A stretch of 64,000 nucleotides of DNA from Frankia sp. AiPa1. Lineage in GTDB: Bacteria; Actinomycetota; Actinomycetes; Frankiales; Frankiaceae. The notes beneath the pieces were generated by a model. The model was not told the origin of the DNA. It saw only the letters and a list, made by a program, of their open reading frames with translations, and ran no database searches. The position numbers were made by a program, and so were the translations under genes. This document shows, piece by piece, positions 33,388-42,696 of the stretch (positions are counted from its first letter, which is position 1; each line of letters opens with the position of its first letter). The DNA is taken from NCBI RefSeq assembly GCF_023243075.1, contig NZ_JALKFZ020000003.1, forward strand, positions 124,001 through 188,000. Reading direction: 5' to 3'.

Positions 33388-34611
33388 TCAGATCACCTGG
33401 TCGGCCCGGAGCCCGGCGATCTCGTCGGGGGTCAGGCCCACCTCGGCCAGCACCGCCTCGGTGTGCTCGCCGAGAGCCGGTACCGGGCCCATCGGCAGCG
33501 TCCAGTCCGAGGTGATCGGCGGCGGCAGCGGCGCGCGCCAGGGCCCCGCGGGGGTGGCGACCTCCCGCCAGCGGTCCCGGGCGGCCAGGTGCGGGTGGTC
33601 GATGACCTCCTGCACGGTGTTGAGCCTGGAGTTGCCGATGGCGGCGTCGTCGAGGATCTTCTCGGCCTGCGCGATGGTGACCGCGGACGTCCACGCCCGG
33701 ATGGCCTCGTCGAGGCGGGGGCGTAGCCGCACGCGGTCATCGTTGTGCGCGAAGGCGGGGTCGTCGGCCAGGTCGTCGCGGCCCAGCACCGTGCGGGCCA
33801 AGCGCTGCCACTCGCCGTCGTTGGTGGTGCCGAGAACGATGGTGTAGCCGTCCGCCGTCGGGTAGGACCCGTAGGGCGAGACAGCCGGGGAGCTGACTCC
33901 GTTGGGGATCTGCTCCTCGCCGGTGCCCATGGTGACGTTCATGGTGTAACTCATCCACTCGACCACCGTGTCGAACAGGCTGATGGCGAGCGCGGTGCCC
34001 CGGCCTGTGGTGGCCCGGGCGTGGACGGCGGCGAGCACGGAGGTCGCCGTGTACATCCCGGCGCCGATGTCGGCCACGGGAATGCCGGGCTTGGCCCGGT
34101 GCTCGGCCGTCCCGGTGATCGAGCACGAGCCGCCCTCGGACTGCACGAGCAGGTCATAGGCTCGCTTGTGGGACAGCGGTCCGCCCTCGCCGTAGCCGGA
34201 GATGTCCACGGCGATGATGCGGGGGAACCGTTCGACGAGCTGCTCGGCGGCGAAGCCATAGCGCGCGGCCGCTCCCGGTGCGAGGTTCTGCACCACGATG
34301 TCGGCCCTGGCGAACAGCCGCTCCAGCACGTCGGCGCCGCGCGGGTCGCGGAAGTTCAGCGCGACCGACTCCTTGCCCCGGTTCGCCCAGACGAAATGGG
34401 CGGCCAGTTCGCCGAGGACCGCGTTGTCGTAGTCTCGGGCGAAGTCGCCGCCGCGAGGGTTCTCCACCTTGATGACCCGGGCACCCAGGTCGGCGAGAGT
34501 CCGGGTGGCCGTCGGCGCGGCCACGGCCTGCTCCAGCCCGACCACCACGAGATCGCTCAGGGGGAGCCCGGATCGCTGCCGCCCGACCCGCGGATCGCCA
34601 TCGTCGGCCAA
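33388..34611 (-). CDS. CaiB/BaiF family CoA-transferase
   Basis: The 407-residue class III CoA-transferase has VVVGLEQAVAAPTATRTLADLGARVIKVENPRGGDFAR, the N-terminal family hallmark. RDYDNAVLGELAAHFVWANRGKESVALNF carries the conserved region before the catalytic Asp in IAVDISGYGEGGPLSHKRAYDLLVQ. Members move CoA between carboxylic acids such as succinate, mesaconate or formate. The start is a TTG (34611), supported by GAGGAGG six bases upstream. It is divergent from the CitE-like gene across a repeat-bearing intergenic region, which suggests a shared pathway and regulator. Confidence 0.9.
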   Translation of the reverse strand: MADDGDPRVGRQRSGLPLSDLVVVGLEQAVAAPTATRTLADLGARVIKVENPRGGDFARDYDNAVLGELAAHFVWANRGKESVALNFRDPRGADVLERLFARADIVVQNLAPGAAARYGFAAEQLVERFPRIIAVDISGYGEGGPLSHKRAYDLLVQSEGGSCSITGTAEHRAKPGIPVADIGAGMYTATSVLAAVHARATTGRGTALAISLFDTVVEWMSYTMNVTMGTGEEQIPNGVSSPAVSPYGSYPTADGYTIVLGTTNDGEWQRLARTVLGRDDLADDPAFAHNDDRVRLRPRLDEAIRAWTSAVTIAQAEKILDDAAIGNSRLNTVQEVIDHPHLAARDRWREVATPAGPWRAPLPPPITSDWTLPMGPVPALGEHTEAVLAEVGLTPDEIAGLRADQVI

Positions 34612-35017
34612 CGTTCCTCCTCGCGATGGGCGCCCGGCCGGGGCCGAGCGGTCATGAACTTCAATAAACCAGAAGGGCCGGTCCGGCGCGGGATTGCGCG
34701 GCGGGGGTCACCCTGTCAGCCGGCCGGGCAGCTGCCCGCGCGCCGGTTCGGTACGTCTCCCACAGTCCGGTCCGACCCGTCGCTGTCCGCCTCGAGCCGC
34801 GCCGGACCTCGGTGGGTGAGGATCCTGGACAGACGCTGTCACTATCGGTGATTGAAGTCGGGGCGGCGTAAACCGAGAGCTGGTAGCGTCCCTCGTCGTC
34901 GAACATCGCGGTCGTCGAACATTGCGGTCGTCGAACGTCGTGCTGGCTGCTGGTGGTGATCAGGCCCGTCCGACGGGTTCGGTTCCCCAGCCAGGTTCCC
35001 CTCCCGGGAGACTCCCC
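34612..35017. other. divergent region with direct repeats between CoA-transferase and CitE-like genes
   Basis: No gene is supported in these 406 bases. It contains the three 16-bp repeats listed separately and probably both promoters. A long open frame on the - strand (34661-35848) is antisense to the CitE-like gene and is not believed. Confidence 0.45.
34895..34942. repeat. three 16-bp tandem repeats upstream of the CitE-like gene
   Basis: gtcgtcgaacatcgcg (34895-34910), gtcgtcgaacattgcg (34911-34926) and gtcgtcgaacgtcgtg (34927-34942) run head to tail about 75 bases before the start of the CitE-like gene. The repeat may be an activator or repressor binding array. Confidence 0.8.
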
Positions 35018-36085
35018 ATGCGCAGTGCCAAGGACTTCTTCGCTCCGCTTGCCGTGGGCGCGCCAGCCCCGGCGCGCGAGATCCCGTGGCGGCCGTCCCG
35101 GGTGATCCATTTCTTCGACCCCAGCAACGCCAAGATGGCGGCGAAGCTGCCGACCCTCATCCCCAAGGTCGACGTGCTGCTCGGCAACCTCGAGGACGGC
35201 GTCAAGGCGGACAACAAGCTCGCCGCCCGGGAGGGTCTGATCAAGATCGTCGAGGGGGGCGCCGAGTTCGGCGACACCCAGTTCTGGATCCGGGTGAACA
35301 GCATCGACTCGCCTTGGGGCCTGGACGACCTGCTCACCCTGGTGCCGGCGATCGGTGCCAAGCTTGACGTGATCATGCTGCCCAAGGTGCAGGGCGCCGA
35401 GGACATCCACTACGTCGACCGGCTGCTCGCGCAGCTCGAGGCACGGGCGGGCCTCACCCGCCCGATCCTCGTGCACGCGATCCTCGAGACGGCGCGCGGC
35501 GTCGGCAACGTCGAGGAGATCTGCGCCGCGAGCCCCCGGATGCAGGGCCTGTCCCTCGGCCCGGCCGACCTTGCCGCCGACCGGCGGATGAAGACCACCC
35601 GGGTGGGCGGGGGTCACCCTGGTTACCTGGTGCGCCAGGACCCCACGCCGGACGACCCGACCGCCGTGCGCGCCACCTTCCAGCAGGATCCCTGGCACTA
35701 CACCCTCGCGCGGATGGTCGACGCCTGTGTGGCGCACGGGATCATGCCGTACTACGGGCCGTTCGGTGACATCGCCGACACTCTCGCGTGCGAGGACCAG
35801 TTCCGCAACGCCTTCCTGCTCGGCGCGGTCGGCGCCTGGTCGCTGCACCCGGTGCAGATCGACATCGCCAAGAAGGTCTTCAGCCCCGAGCCCAAGGATG
35901 TCGCGTGGGCGAAGCGCGTGGTCGAGACCATGGGCGACGGCACCGGCGCGGTGATGGTCGACGGCACCATGCAGGACGACGCGTCGGTGAAGCAGTGCCA
36001 GGTCATCCTCGACCTGGCCCGCCGCCTCTCCGCCCGCGACGCCGACTTGGCCGCCAGCTACGGCCTGCCCGGCCAGAGCACCTGA
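35018..36085 (+). CDS. HpcH/HpaI aldolase / citrate-lyase-beta-like CoA ester lyase
   Basis: The 355-residue protein belongs to the CitE/malyl-CoA lyase superfamily. It shows [40 protein letters not shown] (Mg-binding Glu/Asp region), [16 protein letters not shown] with the CoA-contact Arg, [12 protein letters not shown], and [18 protein letters not shown] with a metal-binding Glu. [16 protein letters not shown] completes the site. Probable reaction: cleavage or formation of a malyl-, methylmalyl- or citramalyl-CoA-type ester. ATG 35018 follows CGGGAG. Divergent from a class III CoA-transferase; together they could activate and split a dicarboxylic acid. Confidence 0.87.
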   Translation: MRSAKDFFAPLAVGAPAPAREIPWRPSRVIHFFDPSNAKMAAKLPTLIPKVDVLLGNLEDGVKADNKLAAREGLIKIVEGGAEFGDTQFWIRVNSIDSPWGLDDLLTLVPAIGAKLDVIMLPKVQGAEDIHYVDRLLAQLEARAGLTRPILVHAILETARGVGNVEEICAASPRMQGLSLGPADLAADRRMKTTRVGGGHPGYLVRQDPTPDDPTAVRATFQQDPWHYTLARMVDACVAHGIMPYYGPFGDIADTLACEDQFRNAFLLGAVGAWSLHPVQIDIAKKVFSPEPKDVAWAKRVVETMGDGTGAVMVDGTMQDDASVKQCQVILDLARRLSARDADLAASYGLPGQST

Positions 36086-36169
36086 CCTCGGCCCGTCCTG
36101 ATCCGCCGGCCAGGTCAGGAGTAGCCCGGCCGGCCGCGTCGGGTCCGGCTCGCGCTGCCCGCGCGGCGA

Positions 36170-37582
36170 GTGGGGTGGAGGATGTTCCGAGTGCCGGACG
36201 ACTCCGCCGACGTTCCCATAAACGGTCCGAACAAACGAGCCGGTGTGAACAAGCTGGACAAACTTGACGAGCTGGGCAGTCTGGACGACGTGGACGACGA
36301 CGTACCGCCGGCCTCAACGGACGAAGCCGCACCGGCCCTCACCGGCGAGACACCACCGGGCCCGACCGGCGGCGCGCTGCCGGCTCACGCCGGCGAGGCA
36401 CCGCCGGCTCCACCCTCGGAACGAACCCCGGAGCCACCGGGGGCAGGAAAGTCCGAGGCGGCACAGTCCGAGGCGGCACAGTCCGAAGCGGCACGGTCCG
36501 AGGCGGCCCGGACCGAGGCGGCACGGACCGGGTCGGTCGGGGGCCGCTCGCGGCGGGTGGGTGCGACGGCGGGGCGGTTCCGGACCGACGTCGTTCCGGG
36601 CGGTCTCGCCTGGGGCCGGATCGCCGGCCGGGTGGTGCCGCTCGCGATCACCGCAGTGGCCATCTACCTGCTCGCCCCGCAGTTGCTCACCGTGTTCTCC
36701 GCGTTCCCGCGGCTGCGCAACTTCCGGCCGCTGTGGTACCCGGCCATGGTCGCCCTGGAGATCGCCAGCTTCGCCTGCGTCTGGCAGCTGCAACGCCTGG
36801 CCATCGACGGGCTGGGCTGGTTCCTGTCGATCACCTCGCAGCTCGCCTCGAACAGCATCAGCCGGATCATCCCCGGTGGGATCGCGGTGGGCGGCGCCGT
36901 CCAGTTCCGGATGCTCAGCCGGGCGGGCTGTGATCCGGTTTCCGCCGGCTTCGCGCTGACCGCCGTCTCGATGGTGACGACCAGCATCGTGTTCAGCCTC
37001 CCGCTGTTCGTCCTGCCGGCGCTGATCTTCGGCCAGCCGGCGCCGCACGACCTGACGACGGCCGCCTGGCTCGGCGGCGTGGTCTTCGCCGTGCTGGCTG
37101 TGATCGGCCTGGTCCTCGCCCGGTCGGACGGGGCGGTGCGCCTGCTGGCCCGTCTGCTCGCCCGCCTGGCACGGCTGGCCCGGCGGCCGATCGACGCGGA
37201 GCTCGCCGATCTGCTGCTCATCCGCCGCGACGAGGTGCTGCGTTCGCTCGGGCGCCGGCTGCCCGCCGCGGTCCTGGTCGCGGCGGGAAAATGGGGGTTG
37301 GACTATCTGGCGCTGCTCGCGGCACTCGCCGGCGCCGGCCAGCATCCCCGGGCGTCCCTGGTGCTGCTGGCCTATGTGGCCGCCAGCGTGTTGGCCATGA
37401 TTCCGATCACACCGGGCGGCCTCGGTTTCGTCGAAGCCGGCCTGACCGGAACCCTTGCCCTGGCCGGGGTGCCGCCGGCAGCCGCGGCCCTGTCCACCCT
37501 CGCCTACCGGCTGGTGTCGTTCTGGCTGCCGCTCGCCGCCGGCGCCCCCGCCTGGATCGCCTACCGCGTCCGGTACCGCTGA
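36170..37582 (+). CDS. flippase-like integral membrane protein (LPG synthase TM / UPF0104)
   Basis: This protein of about 470 residues starts with about 130 hydrophilic residues, including five SEAAQ/SEAAR repeats. It is followed by a multi-pass membrane domain (about 7-8 segments, for example PLAITAVAIYLLAPQLL, SMVTTSIVFSLPLFVLPALIF, VVFAVLAVIGLVLA). The family segment ITPGGLGFVEAGLTGTLALAGVP near the C-terminus is characteristic of lysylphosphatidylglycerol synthase TM domain/UPF0104 proteins, some of which act as lipid flippases. GTG 36170 and ATG 36182 are possible starts, neither with a well-placed ribosome site. No lipid-modifying partner lies beside it; a second family member is at 41569-42696. 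Confidence 0.85.
   Translation: MGWRMFRVPDDSADVPINGPNKRAGVNKLDKLDELGSLDDVDDDVPPASTDEAAPALTGETPPGPTGGALPAHAGEAPPAPPSERTPEPPGAGKSEAAQSEAAQSEAARSEAARTEAARTGSVGGRSRRVGATAGRFRTDVVPGGLAWGRIAGRVVPLAITAVAIYLLAPQLLTVFSAFPRLRNFRPLWYPAMVALEIASFACVWQLQRLAIDGLGWFLSITSQLASNSISRIIPGGIAVGGAVQFRMLSRAGCDPVSAGFALTAVSMVTTSIVFSLPLFVLPALIFGQPAPHDLTTAAWLGGVVFAVLAVIGLVLARSDGAVRLLARLLARLARLARRPIDAELADLLLIRRDEVLRSLGRRLPAAVLVAAGKWGLDYLALLAALAGAGQHPRASLVLLAYVAASVLAMIPITPGGLGFVEAGLTGTLALAGVPPAAAALSTLAYRLVSFWLPLAAGAPAWIAYRVRYR
36451..36525 (+). repeat. five 15-bp tandem repeats in the flippase-like gene
   Basis: Units of the form gtccgaggcggcac(a/g) run from 36451 to 36525 and encode repeats of Ser/Thr-Glu-Ala-Ala-Gln/Arg in the soluble N-terminal tail. 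Confidence 0.85.
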
Positions 37583-37625
37583 ATCGGCACCGGACGCGGC
37601 GGTCGGCGCGGCGCGTGGGCGGTGC

Positions 37626-39134
37626 TCAGCCGGTCAGCGCGGACACGCTGTCGTCGGACTCGCCGGATCCGGTGGTGCCGCCCAGCACGTAGACCTGGCC
37701 GTTTCCACCGGTCGTGGCTGCGGCGTCGGCCCGGCCCGATGCCTGGCCGGACGGGCCCGCGGCCCACGTGTCACTGTCCGGCGAGTAGACCTGCACGGCA
37801 TCGGTGACCGTGCCGTCCGAGCCACGCCCACCCACGAGATAGAACCGCCCGTCCGGGCCAGTCGCTCCGGACGCGCCGGTGACCGCAGTCGGCAGGCTGG
37901 CCACCTGCGCCCACGATCCACTGCCACCGCCCGAACCGGGGGTATAGGCGTAGGCCTTCGAGGACGCTCGCGCCGCCGACCTCCCGTCGGTGGAGCCACC
38001 CGCTACCAGGAGGCGCCCGTCGGGCAGAGCGGCGAGCACCGGCGTGGTCGGGGCCGACGGAGGCGCCTGCGCCGTGGACCAGGCGTTCGCGTTCGGGTCG
38101 TAGATCGCCAGAGTGGCGCCGTCGAGGACGTAGATCCGCCCGTCCGAGCCACGGGCCGCCCGCGGCGAGGCCATCGGCTGGGGCAGCGAGGTGGCCTGCG
38201 ACCAGGAGTCGTTGGACGGCGAGTACACCTCCACGGTGTCCGTCGGACCGCTCGTCCCCTGACCGCCGATCGCGTAGACCCGGCCATCCGTTCCGGTGGC
38301 CGCGGCCAGATCCGTGCGGGGCGTCGGCAGCCCAGCGGCCTGCGTCCAGGCGCCCGAGGACGGGTCGAGCACCGCGACGGTGTCCACCGGCGTGCCCGCC
38401 GCCCCGGCCGTCCCGGCTGCGCCGCTGGGTGAGGCGCTCGGCGAGGTGCTCGGCGAGGTGCTCGCCGACTCACCCGGAGTGGCCGTATTGCTGGGAGTGG
38501 CCGAGTTGCTGGGAGTGGCTGTGTTGCCGGGGGTGGCTGTGCCGGCGCCCGAGCCCGGCGTGCCCGACGCGCTGGGGTTCGCTGCCGCGGTCGCCGTCCC
38601 ACCGATCGCGTAGATCTTTCCGTCGCAACCGGTGGTGGTCGCCAGTCCGGTGATCGCGGTCGGCAGATCGGCGATCGGCTTCCAGGTGCCCAACGGCCCG
38701 CTCGCCTGCGCCAGGGCCGGGCAGGACGGGCCGGTGGCGGCACCCCCGCCGGGAGCCGTGCCCGGCGCGCCGGTGCCGCTCGGGCTGGCGGTGCTGCTCG
38801 GGCCCGCGCTCTCGGTCGGGCTGGCGGTGTCGCCCCCAGGCCCCGCCGTGTCACCCGGTCCGGTGGTTTCACCCGGCCCCGCCGTCTCGTCCGGGCTGTT
38901 GGAATCGGCTGAGGAGGGCGTGTCAGTCGTTGTTGGGTCGAGGCCTGCGTCGGAGTCCGAACGGGATGACGGTGCCGACGTCGCGTCAACGGACGCGCCG
39001 GGGGTCGGGCTCGGGACTGCTGTGGCACCGAAGGCCGTGCTGACCAGGCCGGGAACCGTCAGCGCGGCCGTGAGGGTCGCGGACAGGACGAACGCGCGGG
39101 AGGCGCATCGTCGGGACGTGCGAGACCAGCTCAT
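37626..39134 (-). CDS. secreted kelch-repeat protein
   Basis: The 502-residue protein begins with a Sec signal peptide (RTSRRCASRAFVLSATLTAA, likely cleaved after AFGA around residue 38). A long Ser/Thr/Pro/Gly/Asp-rich region follows. Six kelch blades then repeat the pattern LPTxxTxLAAATGxDGRVYAIGG, enough for one beta-propeller, interrupted by a Ser/Thr/Pro insertion after the first. Exported kelch propellers usually bind ligands or surfaces; no catalytic residue is apparent. ATG 39134 follows AAGGGGGAA; the frame is open to 39338. It is convergent with the flippase-like gene and divergent from the ABC transporter. The linker may be glycosylated (inference). Confidence 0.85.
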   Translation of the reverse strand: MSWSRTSRRCASRAFVLSATLTAALTVPGLVSTAFGATAVPSPTPGASVDATSAPSSRSDSDAGLDPTTTDTPSSADSNSPDETAGPGETTGPGDTAGPGGDTASPTESAGPSSTASPSGTGAPGTAPGGGAATGPSCPALAQASGPLGTWKPIADLPTAITGLATTTGCDGKIYAIGGTATAAANPSASGTPGSGAGTATPGNTATPSNSATPSNTATPGESASTSPSTSPSASPSGAAGTAGAAGTPVDTVAVLDPSSGAWTQAAGLPTPRTDLAAATGTDGRVYAIGGQGTSGPTDTVEVYSPSNDSWSQATSLPQPMASPRAARGSDGRIYVLDGATLAIYDPNANAWSTAQAPPSAPTTPVLAALPDGRLLVAGGSTDGRSAARASSKAYAYTPGSGGGSGSWAQVASLPTAVTGASGATGPDGRFYLVGGRGSDGTVTDAVQVYSPDSDTWAAGPSGQASGRADAAATTGGNGQVYVLGGTTGSGESDDSVSALTG

Positions 39135-39322
39135 AAACTTCCCCCTTGTCGGGCCAGCGGTCGCGACCCGGCGGGCGGGTCCAGGGCTGTGGATCCGCCG
39201 GGTCCGGTCGCATCTCCACCGACGAGCGTGCGCGCATGGTGTTCCCTTGGATGCGAAAGGTAACCATGCGTCAGAGCTCACCCCCTGCGGCCGAGCCGCG
39301 ATCGGCCGTTTAGCCTCTCCCC

Positions 39323-41458
39323 GTGAGTTCAGAGCCATCGACCCTTACGTCAGGGTCCATCCGGCGGGCGGATGGCACCCACGCGGCCGTCACCACCCGC
39401 CCGGCGGATGCCATCCCTGCGACCGGCCTCACCCACTCGGAGGGACGTGGGCGGCTCGCGCGCGCTACTCGGCTGCACGCCCGGGTGCTCGCCCGGCTGA
39501 CCGGGGCGGACGAGGCGCGGCGGTCCGAGCGGTTCTTCGTCGACCAGGGCGCTGTCGTCACCGTGCTCGTCGCCCTGTCGGTGATCGGGTCGGTCGCGGT
39601 CGCCGCGGGACCCTTCGTCCTGCGCCACCTCGTGGACGTCTCGCTGCCCCGCGGCCATCTACGTGACCTTGCCGTGCCGATCGGGCTGCTCGGGGCGCTG
39701 CTGGTGTTCGAGTCCGCGGTGCTCGCGGCGCGGATGGCGCTGATCGCCCGGCTCGGCGGGGTCGTGTCGGTCCGCATCCGCCAGACCGTCAACACACATC
39801 TCCAGCGGCTGCCGTTCGCCTTCTTCCCGCGCAGCCAGCCGGGCGAGGTGATGACGGTGATGACCAACGACGTCCTGGCCGCCCAGAACGCGATCTCCGC
39901 GACCGTGCAGGCGGTGATCTGCCGGATGGCGGATATCGCCGTCGGCCTGGTCGTCGTGTTCGTGCTGGACTGGCGGCTCAGCCTCGCGGTCATGGTGTTC
40001 GCGCCGGCCACGCTGCTGATGGTCCGTTCGGGGCGGCGGCGCCTGGTCGAGCTGTCCCGCCACCAGCGGGAGCTCGACGGCCTGCTGATGGCCCGCCTGG
40101 CGGACACCGCGTCAGTCTCCGGCGCGCTGCACGTGCGGCTGTTCGACCGGGTCGACCACGAGCGGGAATGGTTCGACGCCGCTGGTGCCGAGCTGCTCGT
40201 CGCCGCCCGCGACCAGGCCCGGCTGACCTCCCGGGTTCGTTTTCTGGTCAACCTCGGCGTCGTGGCGACGATGACGGTGGTCGTGGCACTCGGCGCCTGG
40301 CTGGTGTCGTCCGGGCGCACCACGCTGGGCACGGTCGCGGCGCTTGGCGGGGCGCTGCTGGTGTCGTTCGGCCCGTTGTCCTCGGCGATCGACCTGCGCA
40401 CCGAGCTCGCCGGCGCCGGTGCCGCGTTCCGGCGGATCTTCGCGCTGCTCGATGTGCCCGAGGACGAGATCCGCGCCCGGTTCGACCCGCCGGCCCGCCC
40501 CGGTTCGGCAGTTCATATTTCCTCGTTCCCGCACAAGGAGTCCCCGCACAGGGTGTCCCCGCACAAGGAGGAGCCGGGCCCAGGCCCGGCGGGGGAGCTG
40601 ACGGGTGAGGCCGGCAGCGCGGGCGGAGTCGAGCTGGCGTTGGAGGATGTCTGGTTCGCCTACGACCAGGCCACCGGCGGGTCATCGCCCAGCCCTGGTC
40701 CGTCACGTGGGCCCGGCTCGGACGGTGGTGGGCTGACCGGAGCGGACTGGCCCGGCGGGGCGAGGGCCGCGGCTGAGGCGAGCTGGGATCTGCGCGGCGT
40801 GACGCTGCGGGTGGCGGCCGGGACGACGACGGCCGTGGTCGGTGCCAGCGGAGCGGGCAAGACGACGATCGCCTACCTGGCGAGCGGGATGCACCGGCCG
40901 CAGCGGGGAGCCGTCCGCCTCGACGGCGTGCCGCTCGACGAGATCCCACCGTCCCGCCTGCATGCGCAGATCGGCGTGGTCCCGCAGGACCCGCACCTGT
41001 TCCACGACACGATCGCCGCGAATCTGCGGTACGGACGGCTGGACGCCACCGATGACGAGTTGCTGGCCGCGCTCGACGCCGCGCATCTGTCCGCGCTGCT
41101 CGAACGGCTGCCGGATGGTCTCGAGACCCGGGTCGGTGCCCGCGGTTACCGGCTCTCCGGCGGGGAGCGCCAGCGGTTGGCCATCGCGCGGGTGCTGCTG
41201 CAGTCACCGCGGGTGCTGATCCTGGACGAGGCGACCTCCGCGCTCGACACGGTCTCCGAGGCGGCGGTGCGCGCCGCCCTGGACCGTCTCGCCGTCGGAC
41301 GGACCTGCCTGGTCATCGCGCACCGGCTGTCGACGGTGATGCACGCCGACCAGATCTACGTCCTCGACCGTGGCCGCGTGGTGCAGCACGGCACCCACCA
41401 CGACCTGCTCGCCGACGGCGGTGCCTATGCCCGGCTTTACCGTCCCACCATGGCCTGA
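39323..41458 (+). CDS. ABC transporter, fused permease and ATP-binding domains
   Basis: The 711-residue half-transporter has an N-terminal six-helix exporter domain (about residues 70-365; for example VLVALSVIGSVAVAAGPFVL and AVICRMADIAVGLVVVFVLDW). The nucleotide-binding domain has Walker A VGASGAGKTTIAYL, Q-loop IGVVPQDPHLFHDT, signature LSGGERQRLAIARVL, Walker B RVLILDEATSALD and the H-loop AHRLSTVMHADQ. The linker between the domains is unusually long and contains three SPHKE-type repeats from 15-bp tandem repeats. It probably works as a homodimer exporting a lipid, peptide or drug. Start GTG 39323 has no ribosome site. Confidence 0.92.
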   Translation: MSSEPSTLTSGSIRRADGTHAAVTTRPADAIPATGLTHSEGRGRLARATRLHARVLARLTGADEARRSERFFVDQGAVVTVLVALSVIGSVAVAAGPFVLRHLVDVSLPRGHLRDLAVPIGLLGALLVFESAVLAARMALIARLGGVVSVRIRQTVNTHLQRLPFAFFPRSQPGEVMTVMTNDVLAAQNAISATVQAVICRMADIAVGLVVVFVLDWRLSLAVMVFAPATLLMVRSGRRRLVELSRHQRELDGLLMARLADTASVSGALHVRLFDRVDHEREWFDAAGAELLVAARDQARLTSRVRFLVNLGVVATMTVVVALGAWLVSSGRTTLGTVAALGGALLVSFGPLSSAIDLRTELAGAGAAFRRIFALLDVPEDEIRARFDPPARPGSAVHISSFPHKESPHRVSPHKEEPGPGPAGELTGEAGSAGGVELALEDVWFAYDQATGGSSPSPGPSRGPGSDGGGLTGADWPGGARAAAEASWDLRGVTLRVAAGTTTAVVGASGAGKTTIAYLASGMHRPQRGAVRLDGVPLDEIPPSRLHAQIGVVPQDPHLFHDTIAANLRYGRLDATDDELLAALDAAHLSALLERLPDGLETRVGARGYRLSGGERQRLAIARVLLQSPRVLILDEATSALDTVSEAAVRAALDRLAVGRTCLVIAHRLSTVMHADQIYVLDRGRVVQHGTHHDLLADGGAYARLYRPTMA
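40526..40570 (+). repeat. three 15-bp tandem repeats in the ABC transporter linker
   Basis: ttcccgcacaaggag (40526-40540), tccccgcacagggtg (40541-40555) and tccccgcacaaggag (40556-40570) encode FPHKE, SPHRV and SPHKE. Confidence 0.8.
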
Positions 41459-41568
41459 CCCTGCTCCGGGGCCCCCTGCTCCGGGCCCTGGCCTGGGGAC
41501 TCCCAGCCGAGGGCAGGATGGGCCGCAATGGGCCGCGATGGGCTGCACGCGAGGGCGATCGCCGAAGC

Positions 41569-42696
41569 CTACAGATGCCCGCGGCGGACCATCACGGCGA
41601 GAATACAGGCCGAGGGCGCCATCGGAAGCCAGACGGTGATCAGACGGTAGCCGAGAACTGCGCCGATGGCGACAGAGGATGTCTGCCCAGCGGCGATGAG
41701 TGCCGCGACCAGGGCCGCATCCAGTGAGCCGAAGCCACCGGGGGACGGCACCAGCGCCGAGGCGGTGCTGGCGACGTAGTAGAGCGTGAACACCGCGCCG
41801 ACTCCGAGTGGCAGGTGCAACGCGTGGACGATCGCCCACAGGGTGACCGCGTGGACGAGCGGGACCGCCGCTGACCCGCCCCACAGCAGCGCGGCGCGAC
41901 CTGGCGAGCGGAGCGTGGTACCCACACCGCGCAGATGGCTGAGCAGAGCGGCCCGCAGCCGGACCGCCAGACGGCTTCCCGCCCCGGCCGCCCGCTGGCG
42001 TACGGCCGGCATCAACCAGCCGAGCAGCGTCGAGATCGCCACCGTCACGCCGATGACGACGAGGACGACTGTCACGCCCAGCAGCACAGCCGCGAGCACT
42101 GTCCCGCCGTCGGGCAGCCGGGCGGTTTCCACCGGCAGAAACCCGCCGGACAGCAGGACGCCCAGCACGGCCAGGTGGGTGGCCATGCCGGCGGTGGCGT
42201 CCAGGCTGACAGCCGTCAGGGACTCGGGCAGTGAGAAGCCGTGCCGGTGCAGGAACCGCAACTTGACCGCACCGACGCCGAACCCTGCCGGCAGCACGTG
42301 GTTGGCCACGCTGCCCGCCACCTGGGCGGCCAGCAGCCGCCGGACCGGCAGAGCACGGCAGACAGCGCCCTGCTGACAGGCCGCGCCGGCGAACCAGGTG
42401 AACTGGGCGATGACCGCCGCCCCCACCAGCCAGACCGGACGCGCGTTGGTCAGCGCCCCGACCCCACCCCGCACGGTCGCCCAGGACCGCACCATCCACC
42501 ACGCCGCCACCACTGGCGCGACGCAGGCCAGCACCGGACGCAGCGCCCGCCACTGCCGGCGTACCCCGCGTACCCCGCGTACCCCGCGTACCCTGCGTGT
42601 CCTGGTCGTAGCCCCGGACCGGGCTGCGGCGGTGACGCCATCGGAGTGCCGGTCTGGTCGCGGCTCTGGCTCGGCAGTGGCCGCGGCGAGCGTCAC
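41569..42696 (-). CDS. flippase-like membrane protein coupled to a glycosyltransferase
   Basis: This 375-residue multi-pass membrane protein belongs to the LPG-synthase TM/UPF0104 family: FTWFAGAACQQGAVCRALPV, AGSVANHVLPAGFGVGAVKLRF, ALVPSPGGFGSLDAALVAALIAAG, and a final VLGYRLITVWLPMAPSACIL. The N-terminal tail has an RGVRGVRGVR tract made by 9-bp repeats. Its GTG start (42696) overlaps the TGA of the upstream glycosyltransferase, so the two are translated together. The likely task is moving or retaining the glycolipid product of that enzyme (inference). Such glycosyltransferase-flippase pairs are common in actinobacterial envelope loci. Confidence 0.85.
   Translation of the reverse strand: MTLAAATAEPEPRPDRHSDGVTAAARSGATTRTRRVRGVRGVRGVRRQWRALRPVLACVAPVVAAWWMVRSWATVRGGVGALTNARPVWLVGAAVIAQFTWFAGAACQQGAVCRALPVRRLLAAQVAGSVANHVLPAGFGVGAVKLRFLHRHGFSLPESLTAVSLDATAGMATHLAVLGVLLSGGFLPVETARLPDGGTVLAAVLLGVTVVLVVIGVTVAISTLLGWLMPAVRQRAAGAGSRLAVRLRAALLSHLRGVGTTLRSPGRAALLWGGSAAVPLVHAVTLWAIVHALHLPLGVGAVFTLYYVASTASALVPSPGGFGSLDAALVAALIAAGQTSSVAIGAVLGYRLITVWLPMAPSACILAVMVRRGHL
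42561..42596. repeat. four 9-bp tandem repeats in the flippase-like gene
   Basis: gtaccccgc is repeated at 42561, 42570 and 42579, with a variant (gtaccctgc) at 42588. On the coding strand this gives Val-Arg-Gly repeats in the cytoplasmic tail. Confidence 0.85.

Noticed and set aside
34661..35848. 395-residue open frame on the - strand
   Set aside because: Antisense to the CitE-like lyase; no domain features.
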